A DNA stretch of 64,000 nucleotides from Sarcophilus harrisii (GCF_902635505.1 NC_045428.1:116641641-116705640); one strand, 5' to 3'. Positions 45,691 through 57,926 are shown, counted from the stretch's first letter. Numbers and translations: made by a program. Notes: generated from the sequence alone by a model not told the origin.

Positions 45691-46332
45691 TTTGAGCTGG
45701 TGTGAAAGGATCTAATTGATCCTCCAAGCCTGAGGAGATTCAATCTAACCTTATGTATATAAGAGCTTATCTCAAGTGGATATATAGTTTCCTCTGTGAT
45801 CTTGATATAGATACAAATTTGACGTGTCTTTCCAAATTAGTAAGACAAATTTATAACTTTTGGGGGGAGGTGGAGAATAGGAGGGAGAATGTTGAGGGTA
45901 TAATAAAAATAAGACCTTGTTATAGTAAATCCTATAGTTTGATTTAAAATCAAACAATATAGGTTTGGTTTTAAATATATTAACTGTGTATTATTATCAG
46001 TCTTATTTAAGGTAAGAGGAAGGGAGGAAAAAAATAAAAGAAATCAACCTGAAGTACTTTTATTTTGTCTATAAGACTGTGTTTAAGGGGAAGACTAATT
46101 GCTTGTAATTAGAACTGCCCAAAGGTACTATAAATATAGCCTTAAAAACTCATTGTGGAATGTTGTTGGCTACCTGCTGACCCATTTTTTTTTTTCAAAT
46201 GAGTTGTTTCTTTTACACTAGAAGAATGATATTGGCCACCCCTGACCCTAAAACCAATTTCTTCTGTATCCATTAATGTCAGTAATACTTCAAGACTCTT
46301 TATTTCTTTGTCCTTCTAGGACATCTTCCCAA
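45691..46332. other. Unassigned sequence
   Basis: No gene or known repeat recognised. Confidence 0.4.
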
Positions 46333-46347
46333 CTGCTCCTGACTCTT

Positions 46348-47125
46348 TTTTTTTTTTTTTTATTTAATAGTCTTTTATTTACAGGTTATATGCATGGGTA
46401 ACTTTACAGTATTAACAATTGCCAAACCTCTTGTTCCAATTTTTTTACCTCTTATAACCCAACCCCACCCCCAGATGGCAGGATGACCAGTAGATGTTAA
46501 ATATATTAAAATATAAATTAGATACACAATAAGTATACATGACCAAAACGTTATTTTGCTGTACAAAAAGAATCAGACTCTGAAATAGTGTACAATTAGC
46601 TTGTGAAGGAAATCAAAAATGCAGGTGGGCATAAATATAGGGATTGGGAATTCAATGTAATGGGTTTTAGTCATCTCCCAGAGTTCTTTCTCTGGGCGTA
46701 GCTGGTTCAGTTCATTACTGCTCCACTGGAAATGATTTGGTTGATCTCGTTGCTGAGGATGGCCAGTTCCATCAGAACTGGTCATCATATAGTATTGTTG
46801 TTGAAGTATATGATGATCTCCTGGTCCTGCTCATTTCACTCAGCATCAGTTCGTGTAAGTCTCTCCAGGCCTTTCTGAAATCATCCTGTTGGTCATTTCT
46901 TACAGAACAATAATATTCCATAATATTCATATACCACAATTTATTCAGCCATTCTCCAACTGATGGGCATCCACTCAGTTTCCAGTTTCTAGCCACTACA
47001 AAAAGGGCTGCCACAAACATTTGTGCACATACAGGTCCCTTTCCCTTCTTTATGATCTCTTTGGGATATGAGCCCAGTAGTAACACTGCTGGATCAAAGG
47101 GTATGCACAGTTTGATAACTTTTTG
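46348..47125 (-). mobile_element. L1: Young 5'-truncated LINE-1
   Basis: 778 bases with a 15-base target-site duplication 'ctgctcctgactctt' at 46333-46347 and 47126-47140. The nick reads TCTT/AG. On the minus strand the ORF2 C-terminus is open from the truncation point to the natural stop at 46774-46772, about 115 codons. It includes IPFDPAVLLLGSYPKEI and AQMFVAALFVVARNW, which match the C-terminal block of human L1 ORF2. The 3' UTR follows with AATAAA and an A-tail. The long clean duplication and unbroken frame point to a recent insertion. This open frame is a piece of ORF2, not a gene. Confidence 0.93.
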
Positions 47126-47394
47126 CTGCTCCTGACTCTTAGAGGAATCCTTAAGAGAGGATATCAGTGACCATATGACAATAATGAGTAATAGCTGCAT
47201 TAGACTGTTTGTCTTTTACATTTTACATTAGCTCACCTTTTTACATTGTCTGTGAAACCATACTTAGAAGTGTGGGAAGGATTCTGATAATTGGAAAAAG
47301 CTTCAGGTCACATTATGACTCCTAGACTATTATATACACCCATAAAGGAAGGACGATGTACCTCAAGTACCCTCATGTACTCTCTACTCGGTAA

Positions 47395-47635
47395 AAGTGA
47401 TATCTCTAGTCTTTCTTCTCTTCTGTCTCTGTGGATCTCCCCTAGGAATCTATCATTTTATAACTAGTATTATAGTTATCTATTTGTCTTCTTACTATCT
47501 ACTTTATCCTTGTCCTAATAGAGTATTATATGTTTGATAGGAGGGATTATATGTCTTATTTCATCCTGGTAACCCCAATATTTATTTGTGTTGCACACAG
47601 TAGGTGTTTGATAAATATTTTTTAACTTGAAAATA
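47395..47635 (+). mobile_element. L2 LINE 3' end
   Basis: 'tcttcttactatctacttta', 'ggagggattatatgtcttat', 'acacagtaggtgtttgataa' are the L2 terminal words in sense. Confidence 0.6.
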
Positions 47636-47687
47636 ATATGAAAATTAAAACCAACATATTCCAATGAACTTCTTGTTGTACCAAGAA

Positions 47688-47760
47688 TTATATGTATGTA
47701 TACATGTGTGTATATATATTTTACATTTATACAGATACACACATATACACACACATACCT
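47688..47760. repeat. Impure (CA)/(TA)/(TG) simple repeat
   Basis: Mixed ATGT, TGTG, TATA and ACAC units. Confidence 0.75.
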
Positions 47761-48489
47761 CATTTGGTATATCCAACTGAATTAAAGTCAAGAGACTTTG
47801 GATTCTTTTGTACAGGAGTTAAAATTTATACCTTTTTTATTTTAACCTTTCAAGAAAATATTGGGAAAGGCAGAAAAATCTACTTTAATTATGCTTAAGA
47901 AAACCAATGGAATTAAAATAACTATTCCTTTGCCATATTCAGAATTCAAGGAGAAGCTCAATGTTGTGTGTGTCACTTATGAAATAGACATGGAACTATA
48001 CTATATTTGATGGACTGACTCATTCAACTTGAGCTCATTGAGTACATCATTTAAAAAGAATTCTCATAACAATGTCACTGGGAGATACCACATGCCATTT
48101 AAAGAATGCCTTCAGCCATTTATTATTTCAATTTCATTTTCAGAAAATAAAGTGCTTTTCAGTATCAACAAGAAATAAACATTAAAGAACAAAACAAACA
48201 TACCAAGAACAAGTCCCAGAGAAGATTAAAGGACCCTCTATGTAATACAAATTCCCAGCAACAAATTCAACGGTTCATTTTGTGATTGTTGAAAGAAAAT
48301 GATGACTATAAAATGTTGTCTTTATGCTACAGTTTTCTGTAGCTACAGAATTGAACTCCGAATTTAATATTTTATTGATTTTTCTAACTATATTATTCTC
48401 AACCAAAGGACTAAAAAATCATAGGAGGCAAGAATTCTGAATTTTGGTTACTCATTTTTTGTCCATTTCTTGACTGATATCTTCTTTTG
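47761..48489. other. Unassigned sequence
   Basis: No gene or known repeat recognised. Confidence 0.4.
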
Positions 48490-48562
48490 ACTCAGATGGA
48501 GTAGAAAAGATGTTGTCAAGAAACATTTAAGTTCAAATCCCTTTTCTGATATTAATTATAGT
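48490..48562 (+). mobile_element. SINE 5' half (split element)
   Basis: 'acatttaagttcaaatccct' and 'tttctgata' are the B-box region of a MIR-type SINE. Its 3' half seems to resume at 49190 beyond an L2 copy. Confidence 0.4.
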
Positions 48563-48564
48563 TA

Positions 48565-49185
48565 AAGCCATCATCAAGCACTTTTCACCTCCTCTACTGC
48601 AATAACCTTCTGTATGGTAACCCTGTTGGAAGAATCTCCCTATGCTAATCCATCCTCCACTCAGTGTAGCTCTTTCCTAAAGTGTAGTTCTCTGACCATG
48701 TTACTTGTCTTGCCCAGTGAAACCTAGTGGTCTCCTCTAGCATTTAATCTCTTTCTAACCTGACTTCTTCCTATTCTTTTTTAATCTTCCTATTCTTTTT
48801 TCTCCTCCCTGCACTCTATCATCCAGCTACACTGACCTAATTACTATTCCTTTTACCAAATACTACATGTCCCTTCTCCATGATTTTGCACTGGCTGTCT
48901 CCCAAATTTGGAATACTCTTCCTCCTCACCTCTTCATTTTTTCCCTGGCTTCCTGCCAGATTCATCTCAAATCCTCTCTCTTATAAATTTTTCTTGATCT
49001 TCTAGTTACTAGCATCTTTCCTTTGGAGAATATTTTCTATCTCAATATGTTTTATATGTAAATAGTTATTAATATGTTATCTCCCTCATTACAATGTTAA
49101 GTCCCCAAAAACAGTGGGGGCTGTTTTTGCTTTTCTTTTATCCCCATCACCTAGAAGAGGCTTAATAAATGCTTGTTAACTTACT
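48565..49185 (+). mobile_element. L2 LINE 3' end, long copy
   Basis: About 620 bases in sense order: 'ctactgcaataaccttctgt', 'cctccactcagtgtagctct', 'cccaaatttggaatactctt', 'ttctagttactagcatcttt', 'acaatgttaagtccccaaaa', 'taataaatgcttgttaactt'. The best-preserved L2 in the window. Confidence 0.8.
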
Positions 49186-49189
49186 GGCT

Positions 49190-49335
49190 GATGAGTTCTA
49201 TGGCCTTGAGAAAGCCATCTGAACTCTTAGAGGCTCAGTTTTACTTTCTTTAAAATGAAAATAGTAATCTTTATATCTCCCTCATAGGATTGTTGTGAAG
49301 AAAGTACGTTGGAAATTTTTGATGCACATGCTCCA
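49190..49335 (+). mobile_element. SINE 3' half (split element)
   Basis: 'ctatggccttgagaaagcca', 'agaggctcagttttactttc' and 'aggattgttgtgaagaaagt' are the MIR-type core and 3' part. Confidence 0.55.
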
Positions 49336-49434
49336 AGTTTGGTTCCTAGAGATTCATTCTCTGCATTGCTGCCAAAATTCTTCTAATGGCACAGGTGTGA
49401 AACTATCCATCAAAGGATCATAAGTATTGAGCTA

Positions 49435-49600
49435 CTCTCAGAAAGAGTAGAGACCATTTAATACGAAGTCTCATTTTACAGGCAAGAAAACTGAAGCATT
49501 TGAGAGAAATGACTGGTCTAATAAATAGTGGAAATAGGATTAAATCCCCTCTCTCCTGGTCTAGTCTTCTTCCCACTATACCTCATTGCCTCTTATTGCT
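49435..49600 (-). mobile_element. MIR-like SINE
   Basis: 'cattttacaggcaagaaaac', 'aaatgactggtctaataaat' and 'aggattaaatcccctctctc' are in reverse order, with the head near 49595. Confidence 0.6.
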
Positions 49601-50043
49601 TTAAAGAGTGCTCAGTGAGGTGATCTGTTTTCTAAATTCCTGGCACTGGGGAAAGAGTTTGAGTCTTTCAACTTGAATTCATTAAATAAGACTTTATTTA
49701 AAATGAATTTCCCATGGTGATGGCATGGAAAATACACAAGCTATTAAAAGAACTCCTTCACTAACTTGTTATTTCCATTAAGTTCAGATTTTTTGTTGCA
49801 TAGATCTTCTTTCTGCAAAATACTTAAAAACAATTCAGTGAATATATATCCTATCAGTTTAAAGTCAATAGTGATATCTTCATACACAACAGATAGTCCA
49901 GTATGTTTTTCTCCCTTATAGATAGAACAAGTGCTATATACCATAATCATAGGATCAATGAGTAAACCTTGAATTTATGTCACTATAAATTGCATTATCC
50001 TCAGTATATAACTGACTGAGTATAACTACAAAGCTTAACAAAG

Positions 50044-50093
50044 ACATTTTTTCTCTAGGTGAAGCCCTTTACATTTTTTTTCTCTAGGTGAAG
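50044..50093. repeat. Short tandem duplication (two ~26-base units)
   Basis: 'ttttttctctaggtgaag' occurs twice in direct succession, 50046-50064 and 50074-50093. The T-run lengths differ slightly. Confidence 0.8.
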
Positions 50094-50479
50094 ATCCAAT
50101 ACCTATGGAGTATAAACTGTCAGTTGCTGGAAATTGGATCTTGATCAATATCTCTTTTAGAAAAAAGTAAGATAGAAAATATCATAAAAACTCATTTTAT
50201 TATTGTTTGAAACAAACCAGGCAGCAGGAGGGACCCCCCTCTGCTCTGTCTTTATCTAGTAGGATTTAGTGTTTGCCTTGATAAAGAGAAAATGTCTAGC
50301 CTTGTTTAATAAGCCTTTCTATTAACTAATTGCAGCTATGCTGACTAGAAAGACTATTTCCAGTGGATCCTTTTTCTATTCCTAAGAAAACAATAGAAAT
50401 GGTCTGTTCCTTTCTTGGTAGAGGGGAGGAGTGGGAGCAACAGTAAATATTTGGATAATAGAGTGCAGGGAGGAGAGAA

Positions 50480-50640
50480 GAGTAACATTGAAAAAAAAAT
50501 TAGTCATGAGCCTGAAAAAAAACAGATGAGATCAGGAAGAGATTTAAAGCCAGAGGAAACACTGGTACTCATTGGGCAAGGACAGGTAGGGTGGAAACAG
50601 GTGAGTAATATGGTCTTTAGGAAAGAACTACACTGAGTGG
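50480..50640 (+). repeat. Possible ancient purine-rich repeat fragment (6780 family)
   Basis: 'gatcaggaagagatttaaag' and 'aaacaggtgagtaatatggt' resemble parts of that family. Weak. Confidence 0.3.
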
Positions 50641-51002
50641 AGAGTGTAATTAGCATAGGGAGAAACAGAGATCTCTTTTTATTTCTTTACATTTTTAAAC
50701 TACATCTTAAATATTTCAGTTTTAGAATTAAATGACCAAGTACCAGGATAGTCACGAAGGTAGGTGATTTGGATTCTACCACCTCAAAGTCCGCTTATAT
50801 AAAGAGGGACCTTTTAAAGAGATTTGGATGGGAGAAATTTTGTGCAAAATATTATAAGAGAAGTGTAGGATTGGAGAAAAAAGACAAAACAATTACATAA
50901 TGAAAGTGGGAATCAATCCTTGGGAAGCTTGTGCCTCCCAGTATTATCTCCACATTCTTAGGAGAATGCAAGAACTGCACCAAGAAGTTTGGAAATCTAT
51001 TG

Positions 51003-51430
51003 TTGAATCAAAGAACTTAAGTATTGGAAGGTACTTCAATAGCCAACTACTCTCAGGCTTGTATTTAAAGAATCCCCATGATAACATTCTCAGAAAATGG
51101 TCTTCCAGACTCTCCTCAAAGATCTCCAAGGAGAAGGAACTCATTTCTTCTTACACAGCCCATTTCACTATTTGAAAATTCCAATTGTTAGGAAGTTTTT
51201 CCTAATATCAAGGCAAAATCTGCCTTTTGTAACTTTACTTGATGTTTCTGGTTGTGCCAAATGGAACTAAAATCAAGTCCCTCCTTCACATCACACATCT
51301 TCATACACTTGAAGATAACTATCAGATCTCCACTGAGTCTTCTGATCCTCCTGGTGATATGGATTCAAGACCCTTTAACATCTTGGTAGCTCTTCTCTGA
51401 ACACTCCACTTTATCAGCGTTGTTCTTAAA
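51003..51430 (-). mobile_element. L3/CR1-type LINE 3' end
   Basis: Reverse order of the tail: 'caagaacttaagtattggaa'-type end (51009-51030), 'gatctccaaggagaaggaac', 'ttgttaggaagtttttccta', 'cttgaagataactatcagat', 'catcttggtagctcttctct'. About 430 bases. Confidence 0.7.
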
Positions 51431-51564
51431 CTATGGTAAATGTATGTGAGTACATGGATGATAGACATGTAGGATGGGTTAACACTGATGAATTGCACTT
51501 ACCTCCCTGGAAAGAATATTCACATTGATAAGTTCACAGATCCATTTAAAGGAGAAAAGTATTA

Positions 51565-51860
51565 GAGTATTGGTAAATGGGGCATTACAATAAATACAGC
51601 ACTGTTCAAGAAAACCTGGAAGATTCTTGTTTCAAACACTTAGTTTTGCGACCCTATCAAAATTACCTAATCTCTTTAAGTCTCAGTTTCCCTATGTGTA
51701 AAAATGATGCTCATAATATCACAAGATGATCAAGTGAAGCAGAATTATTTGACAAACTTTAAAGTCCTATACAAGGTATCCTAAAAGCTTTAATCATTTA
51801 AAACTGAACTAACACTTTTGGTATGCCCTATATAAATGTCAGGTATTATTATTATTTTCA
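51565..51860 (+). mobile_element. MIR/MAR1-like SINE
   Basis: 'gattcttgtttcaaacactt', 'gtctcagtttccctatgtgt', 'gacaaactttaaagtcctat' and 'ttattattattattttc' are in sense order. Confidence 0.5.
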
Positions 51861-51924
51861 TTAGAGTAAATTCAGCTTCCAGTGAGATGAACCAACATAT
51901 TTCTTTGAGCATCCATTTCACAGA

Positions 51925-52335
51925 GACTCAGAGTTTGGGGACGGGGAATCAAATGACTCAAAGGTCATCTAGTCCAAGAATTATCCAACCAAAAATTTCC
52001 TTTCCAAATTGGTTTTAGTTCTATTCTGCTAGGTTAGGCAGAAGGGAGAAAAACTTAACTTCTCTTCTTAAACCTTCCAATGTGGAAGAAAAGCTATCAT
52101 TTTCCCCTTTGAGTTTTCTTTTCTAAAAGCTAAATATCCTCAAGTCTTTAAATTAATCATTAGATGCTTGATTTATATCTTTCCATCTTCTTAATTGCCC
52201 TCCACTGGATCCGCTCTAGTTTATCCATGATCTTCCTAAAATAATAATCCATATGTGGATTGACCATAGCAGAATACAACAAAACTATCCTTTTCTTTGT
52301 TCTTGACAACTCTACTATTTGATTATTATTCATTA
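51925..52335 (-). mobile_element. Second L3/CR1-type LINE 3' end
   Basis: 'tcaaaggtcatctagtccaa' at the 3' end, 'ctaaatatcctcaagtcttt', 'gccctccactggatccgctc', 'tagtttatccatgatcttcc' and 'atgtggattgaccatagcag' follow the same reverse order as the copy at 51003. Confidence 0.65.
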
Positions 52336-53844
52336 ACTGAAGAGCATTGGCTACTATGATTTAGAAAGAATAGTATTATTGTGTGTGTATATATATGTAT
52401 GTCTGTATCCAAGTGTCCCCTGACAATCATTGCACATCTCTTTGCCATTCCACAGTTCAAAAATTCAGACAACCTAAATTTAATTTAAAGATTTTTTTTA
52501 AATTTACAATTACAATTTAAAAATTACAAGAATTATCTGGAAATTTGACATGATCTCTAATCATATTGTTTTTCTCCTAGAAGACAGTTGCTTGAGATTT
52601 TATTTGTTTCTGGAAGTCTTGTTGAGGTGAAATATCACTCAGCCTCGAAAACAGATGTTTGGTTATCCTTTATTAGGTGCTTTTTCTTGACATCAGTATT
52701 TTAACAGTGTGATTAAACCAGATGGAAGATAAGTCTTTTTTCCTCCTTCTTTTAAAAAAAAAGGCATAGAAAATCAAAATAAACACATGGGCAGGTATTT
52801 TCACAATCCAGTTGCCATAACAACTTGATTTCACTTCCGTGGTAAAATCATCTTTTGATCATGCCTATGGATTTTATTCACTTAGTTATTTCTTATTCCA
52901 TGAAGCCCCCTTGGTTTCTGAAGAAAACAAAATAAGCCCATGGTCGAGTTTATTAAACAACTGAAATGGAGTTGTAATAGAAGCTCCCCTCCAAACTATA
53001 AAGTAAAAGGGCTCCCAAAAGAAAGCTTGAGATTCTTATATTGCACTTTCACAGACTTCTAATGATATTTTTAAAGGGTATTTTCTTTCCATGAAAATTA
53101 AATACTTCTGGTAATTTTACGACATGAGAATTATCCATATATTTTTCCCTGTTTCAACGGGCCAATTCAAAAGTAGTTTATGATAACACTACCAAAACAT
53201 ATTGCTGTAAAATGCCTTCCTTCTGGCTCATTTTTTTCTATTGTTTAATCTCTGGGCTTGAATGCATCTGGAAAACAGGAAAGACAGTGGGAGGTGTGAG
53301 AAGCTGGTATCAAGGAATCAGTGGCTCCCTAGCAACATTTCCTGGGAAACACAGCCTCATTTGTCAAGAAGGCCTAAAGCTGAGAGCTGACTGGCCCCAG
53401 GGACTGAATAATAACATATACAAAATAAAAACTAACATTTACCTGGCCACACTGGAATAGGTTCAACATGAGACTTAATAATGAACAAAATGACAATTAA
53501 ACAACAACAATGGAGTCCAAAGGGAACTGTTGGTATTAGTCAATGTGGTTTGTCAGGAAATCTAGGAAATCAAGTCACTCATTGAATAACCTTTAAGGAA
53601 GTCATTTTTATATTTCTATAGATCTGTCTTACCTGTATTTCCTCCAACTTTCAAAATAAATACAAAGTTTCTCAGAACTGAGCAGGAGGTAGACACAAAT
53701 GGATGATATTTTAACATTAAAATGTTAATTTCTTATAGAAAAATGGCTGGGGCCTAGGGATAGACCTGGAGCCCCCAAGAAAAAGTGTGGTGTAGGAGAA
53801 CTAAGTCTTGCATCTTCAAGAAAAGAGCCTGGGGCCAAATAATC
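52336..53844. other. Unassigned sequence
   Basis: An 82-codon frame at 53212-53460 starts with a hydrophobic stretch but has no domain I recognise. No gene called. Confidence 0.4.
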
Positions 53845-54024
53845 AAGTACAAACAGATCCCTGCAGGCTACATATTGACCATGGAAACCAAAAATTAGTA
53901 TTACTTATCCTATGTTAAATTTTTATTTATTTTATAAAATATTTTCTAATTATATTTTAATCTGATTCTGGGCTATCCTCATAAGTGTTTCTTGTGGCTG
54001 CAAGCCACATGAATGGTACCTTTG
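53845..54024 (-). mobile_element. MITE-like repeat, copy D
   Basis: Reverse complement contains 'cagattaaaatataattaga' and 'ggtcaatatgtagcctgcag', and its ends are decayed versions of the family termini. About 180 bases. Confidence 0.55.
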
Positions 54025-54129
54025 CCCTAAGTGTTCTTGGGCAAATTGAGCAGTTGGGAATTTAGACTTTTCTCAAATACATAGAATTAAACAATTTGAA
54101 TCCTTGTGGAAACAAAATGCCATAAACAC

Positions 54130-54325
54130 CAATCTTATAGATGATGGAAGACTGAACAAATCACCTCATTATTTGGAATCCTAGTTTCTCCATTTTAAAA
54201 GTGATTTATTACATTATAGAAATGCTTGTTTATTCTATAAATTACAAATAAAATGAGGGGGTTGGGCTAGATGACCTTCAAGGTTTCTTCCAGCTCTTTA
54301 TCTGTGATGCTCTCACCTTGAAAGC
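54130..54325 (+). mobile_element. tRNA-type SINE with L3-like tail
   Basis: 'gaacaaatcacctcattatt' is a SINE core. 'aatgagggggttgggctaga', 'tgaccttcaaggtttcttcc' and 'agctctttatctgtgatgct' form the L3/CR1-like 3' end. Confidence 0.6.
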
Positions 54326-54864
54326 CAGATTCTTTATTATTTACACAATGAGCATTCAGTTGGAATAAAATGAATATCATCAATACATGAAAAAATATTA
54401 ATTCACTTCTTTGCCTAGAGCTCAGATTTAACTTTCACTTAATTATGACAAGTGGAGGGATACACTAAAGTCCTATGAGTAGTGGACATGATCCAGGTTT
54501 AGCTGCATAAAGTTGGAGTCCAAAAAGAAAGTTGGAAAGTTGGTTTGTAGACCTTAAAGGAAGAGAATATTTTTGCTGGTGCTAGAGGAACCATTTTGGA
54601 AGCTTTTAATGTAAACTCCTTACTTCACTTTCAAATGGGACACACACAGCATTTTTGTGGAATACACACCAATTTTTAGTTGGTGAAAAACTACACTTAT
54701 GACCAGCATGACAAAACTCGGGATAGAACTCTAGATTATAGAATATAGATCTAGAATTTGAGATGAGTTGAGAATTAAGCATAAGGTGATTAGCATGTAA
54801 TATTCAAACTTGTTGGGATTTGTGGGAAATAAATCATTTCAAACAATCAATTAGTTGACTCTGA

Positions 54865-54962
54865 AAGGCAGTATGACCTAAAAAAGGGTTAAGTACCCAC
54901 TTTGGAGTCAGTAAGACCTGTGGTCAGTTCCCATCTCTGACACATATGACTATTTCATTCTT
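54865..54962 (+). mobile_element. SINE 5' fragment
   Basis: 'aaggcagtatgacctaaaaa' and 'ggagtcagtaagacctgtgg' match the head half of a MIR-type SINE. Confidence 0.45.
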
Positions 54963-55199
54963 CATCAGCCATTAATTTCTCAATCCTGTCTGACACACAT
55001 AACTTCTCTAAGACAATAATTTGGCACAGCAGATATTGATCTTTATTGGTTAAAAGGGTTTCCTCATTGGGCATTCCTATATCACAAGTCTAATCTAAAG
55101 TAAGTAGATGGCTCTTAAAAAATAGCCAGATGTTTAAATAAGCTTTTCATACCTGTGACTTCACATTAGGGTGATTCAGACAAGTAATCCATCTGTAAC

Positions 55200-55345
55200 T
55201 TACAGTCTTAAAGAATTAAGACACTGAAAGTTTGAATAACTCACCCTAATCACATAGCTAATATATTGCAGAGGAAACACTTAACCTCAGGTCCTCCTGA
55301 TTATAAGGTCATCCATCTACTTAGTTTACTGCCTTTTGAATAAAC
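55200..55345 (-). mobile_element. MIR-like SINE
   Basis: 'tagaataactcaccctaatc'-like text, 'acatagctaatatattgcag' and 'aacctcaggtcctcctgatt' are in reverse order. Confidence 0.5.
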
Positions 55346-57835
55346 ATAACTTCTCTTACATTGATATGTCCATGGATTATACCTATACCACTTATTCTTC
55401 TCCAACCACCACCATTCCAAAGTACTACTTTGTCTTTTTTAAAGCATCCATTGCTTCATCTTATTGCTAATAAATGTAAAAAGGTTAAGATTCCATCTAA
55501 AAATGTCTCTGTTTCTATGAATTCTAATAACATAAGGGATGAGTGATGGCTTCGATTAACTGGCAATTGGATGGTGTGTTTTATGATGTGAATCAGCAAT
55601 TTAAAAGAAGCTTTGTTTTGTTTATTCCCTGGTGAGAGGATTATTAAAAGCACCAAGAGCAGACACACATATGCTCAAGTAGCAGAGAAGAAAAAAATAT
55701 ATCAACTAGAAGCACTAGACTTCAAATTACATAAATGCTAACTAAGCATAAAGAGAGTAACAAAAGAAAAGAATGAGAATAGAGAATCCCTATCTCCACT
55801 TATATTCTACTATAGCCAAGTTTATAGGAATTGTTCACTTTTCACTGGTAGTTCATCCCTTGACCTGCCCCTTGCTTCATTTCCATACTTAATCTTATCA
55901 TTTCAAGCTCTAGAACAATCAAAGGATATATTTTGATATTTTCTTATTAATAAAATTATGATTACTTTCTCACTAATTAATATTAATTCCATTTCATTCA
56001 ATACTATTTGTTGAGTAAACCAAAGAAATTTCCATTCCCAATAGTATTATTCTTATCTCTACATATCAAACCATTTTAATCTCATATGAATAAATATGAA
56101 AATTATCATATATAATTTAAGAAATAAAAGCAATAATAAAACAAAGATAGATAATTATTTACAACATTTTTGTTATGAAAAAGATCATAGGTATAGTCAT
56201 TCAAAGCTCTTCCTATGAAAGTAGATGACTACTTTTTTACCTTCAGAAATACAATTTCAATCATTCAGAACATGTCATATACTGATTAAAGTCTCTTAAG
56301 AATCGTCTTAATATTCATCCTCAATATAGTTAAAGTTCAGTCACTTAGGAAATAACTTATATTAAATCTTTTTTTCTTTCTTACTTCTTCAGCCATCAGA
56401 GATAATAAATCTCTTCAGCATATCTAAAGCTAGAACTCTTAACAAGTCTCTCTCCAGACTCACTCCTCATAAAATTATATTTCTTTGTAAAATAATAGCT
56501 AACACAGTTCTTTGAAGAAAAAAGTTTCTCCTCACTTTCTTTTTTATCTTCTCCGTGGTTTATCACATATATCCTCGTAGATGAAAGCTAAAAACAGACT
56601 GACATTGAGTCCATAGGGAAAAGCACATTGTAGCAATAAAATTACAAGTATCACTCCCAACTGTATTTTAAACTGCTCTTTTTGAAAGTCAATTTGACTC
56701 TTAAAAATACAATAACAGTATTTTAGTCTATGAAAGACCTTAGTAAAACAGTTGTTATACTACATTTTAGTTAAAGTAAAATATTCTCTGTACCCATTCT
56801 GATCCCTCCATGTCATACCTAAAAAATACTTTTTTCGCCACATTTGTCTTCCTTCTTTTAAATTCCATCTGTTTGAAGAATCCTCTTCCTTGAACCCAGA
56901 TTGTCCAGTGATAGGCAAATTCTGTTTTACCATTACATTTTCATAAATAAAGGATAAATAGCTACTTATTAAAAATTCTAAATGTGCAAAACAAATAAAT
57001 TAGGAACTTATTATTTGCTTTAAGAAAAACAATTATTTAATCCAGTCAGGACAATTCCCTTGTCTATTTAAAGAGTTTTTGTTTCTGTTTTGCGGTTTTT
57101 TTAATTGATTATGATTTGACTGGGAGGCTGAGAGATGAAACCATAAATCTATAATTTAAGAACCACTGTCAAAAGAAGCAAGGAAAATATGAAATCTCTC
57201 TGATATTGTTATTCAAATCAATTGAAAAATATGATTAATATTAAAATATCCCTCTTGCAAATTCTTTTCAACAAGAATCCTCTTAATTATCAAACCAAAG
57301 AATAACTGTTTTATATAAGCAAGTACAGTTGGATGTGGACTGTAGCTGGATCTTCATCAAGAAGGTTCTTCTTACTTGGTAGCATGTGACTAGCAAGAAA
57401 GAAAAACAATATGAGTTTATAGATTGGGGAGAGTTTTGCAATGATCTATATAGAAGTTGTGGGTTTTGACTTTTTTCCCCTCTGGGGTTTGTTAAATGTT
57501 ATCTATCTATTCACAAAGAACAGGTAGTTCTCTCCTAGAAGAGAAGGCTATATAGCTAAAGAAACACCTCAGTGCTACATGAATAATAAAGGTTCTCATG
57601 AATGATGAAGTATTCATTTAAAAGACAAAAAAGAAAAAGAAGAAGAAGGCTTTCCACTGATAAACAAAAGAAAATGGAGATCTAGAGAGACAGAGGTAAA
57701 ATCTGATTTGTAGAAGGATCTTGGTAAGAGAGGAAGTAACATAAAAAAGAAAGAGAAGAAAAAAAATTATTGAACCTGGACCAAAGAGATATGAGGTAGT
57801 TCTTTGGAGAAGGAAGAAGTGGCTGTGTCATTATG
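55346..57835. other. Unassigned AT-rich sequence
   Basis: This is the longest stretch without a repeat I recognise, about 2.5 kb. It has no open frame above 70 codons. Confidence 0.4.
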
Positions 57836-57926
57836 ATCTTTCTTCTTTCTTTTTCTTCTTTTTTCTTCCTTCATCATCATTATCTTCTTCTTCCTCCTGT
57901 TCTTCTTTCTTTTTCCTTCTCCTTTT
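57836..57926. repeat. (CTT)/(TTTC)-rich pyrimidine tract
   Basis: Nearly pure C and T on the plus strand with a short CAT interruption. Confidence 0.85.

Noticed and set aside
46772-47200. 142-codon minus-strand open frame with clear protein similarity
   Set aside because: It is the C-terminal part of L1 ORF2 plus 5' flanking codons, not a host gene.
53212-53460. 82-codon frame with an N-terminal hydrophobic stretch like a signal peptide
   Set aside because: No domain or gene context; hydrophobic starts are frequent in T-rich plus-strand sequence.
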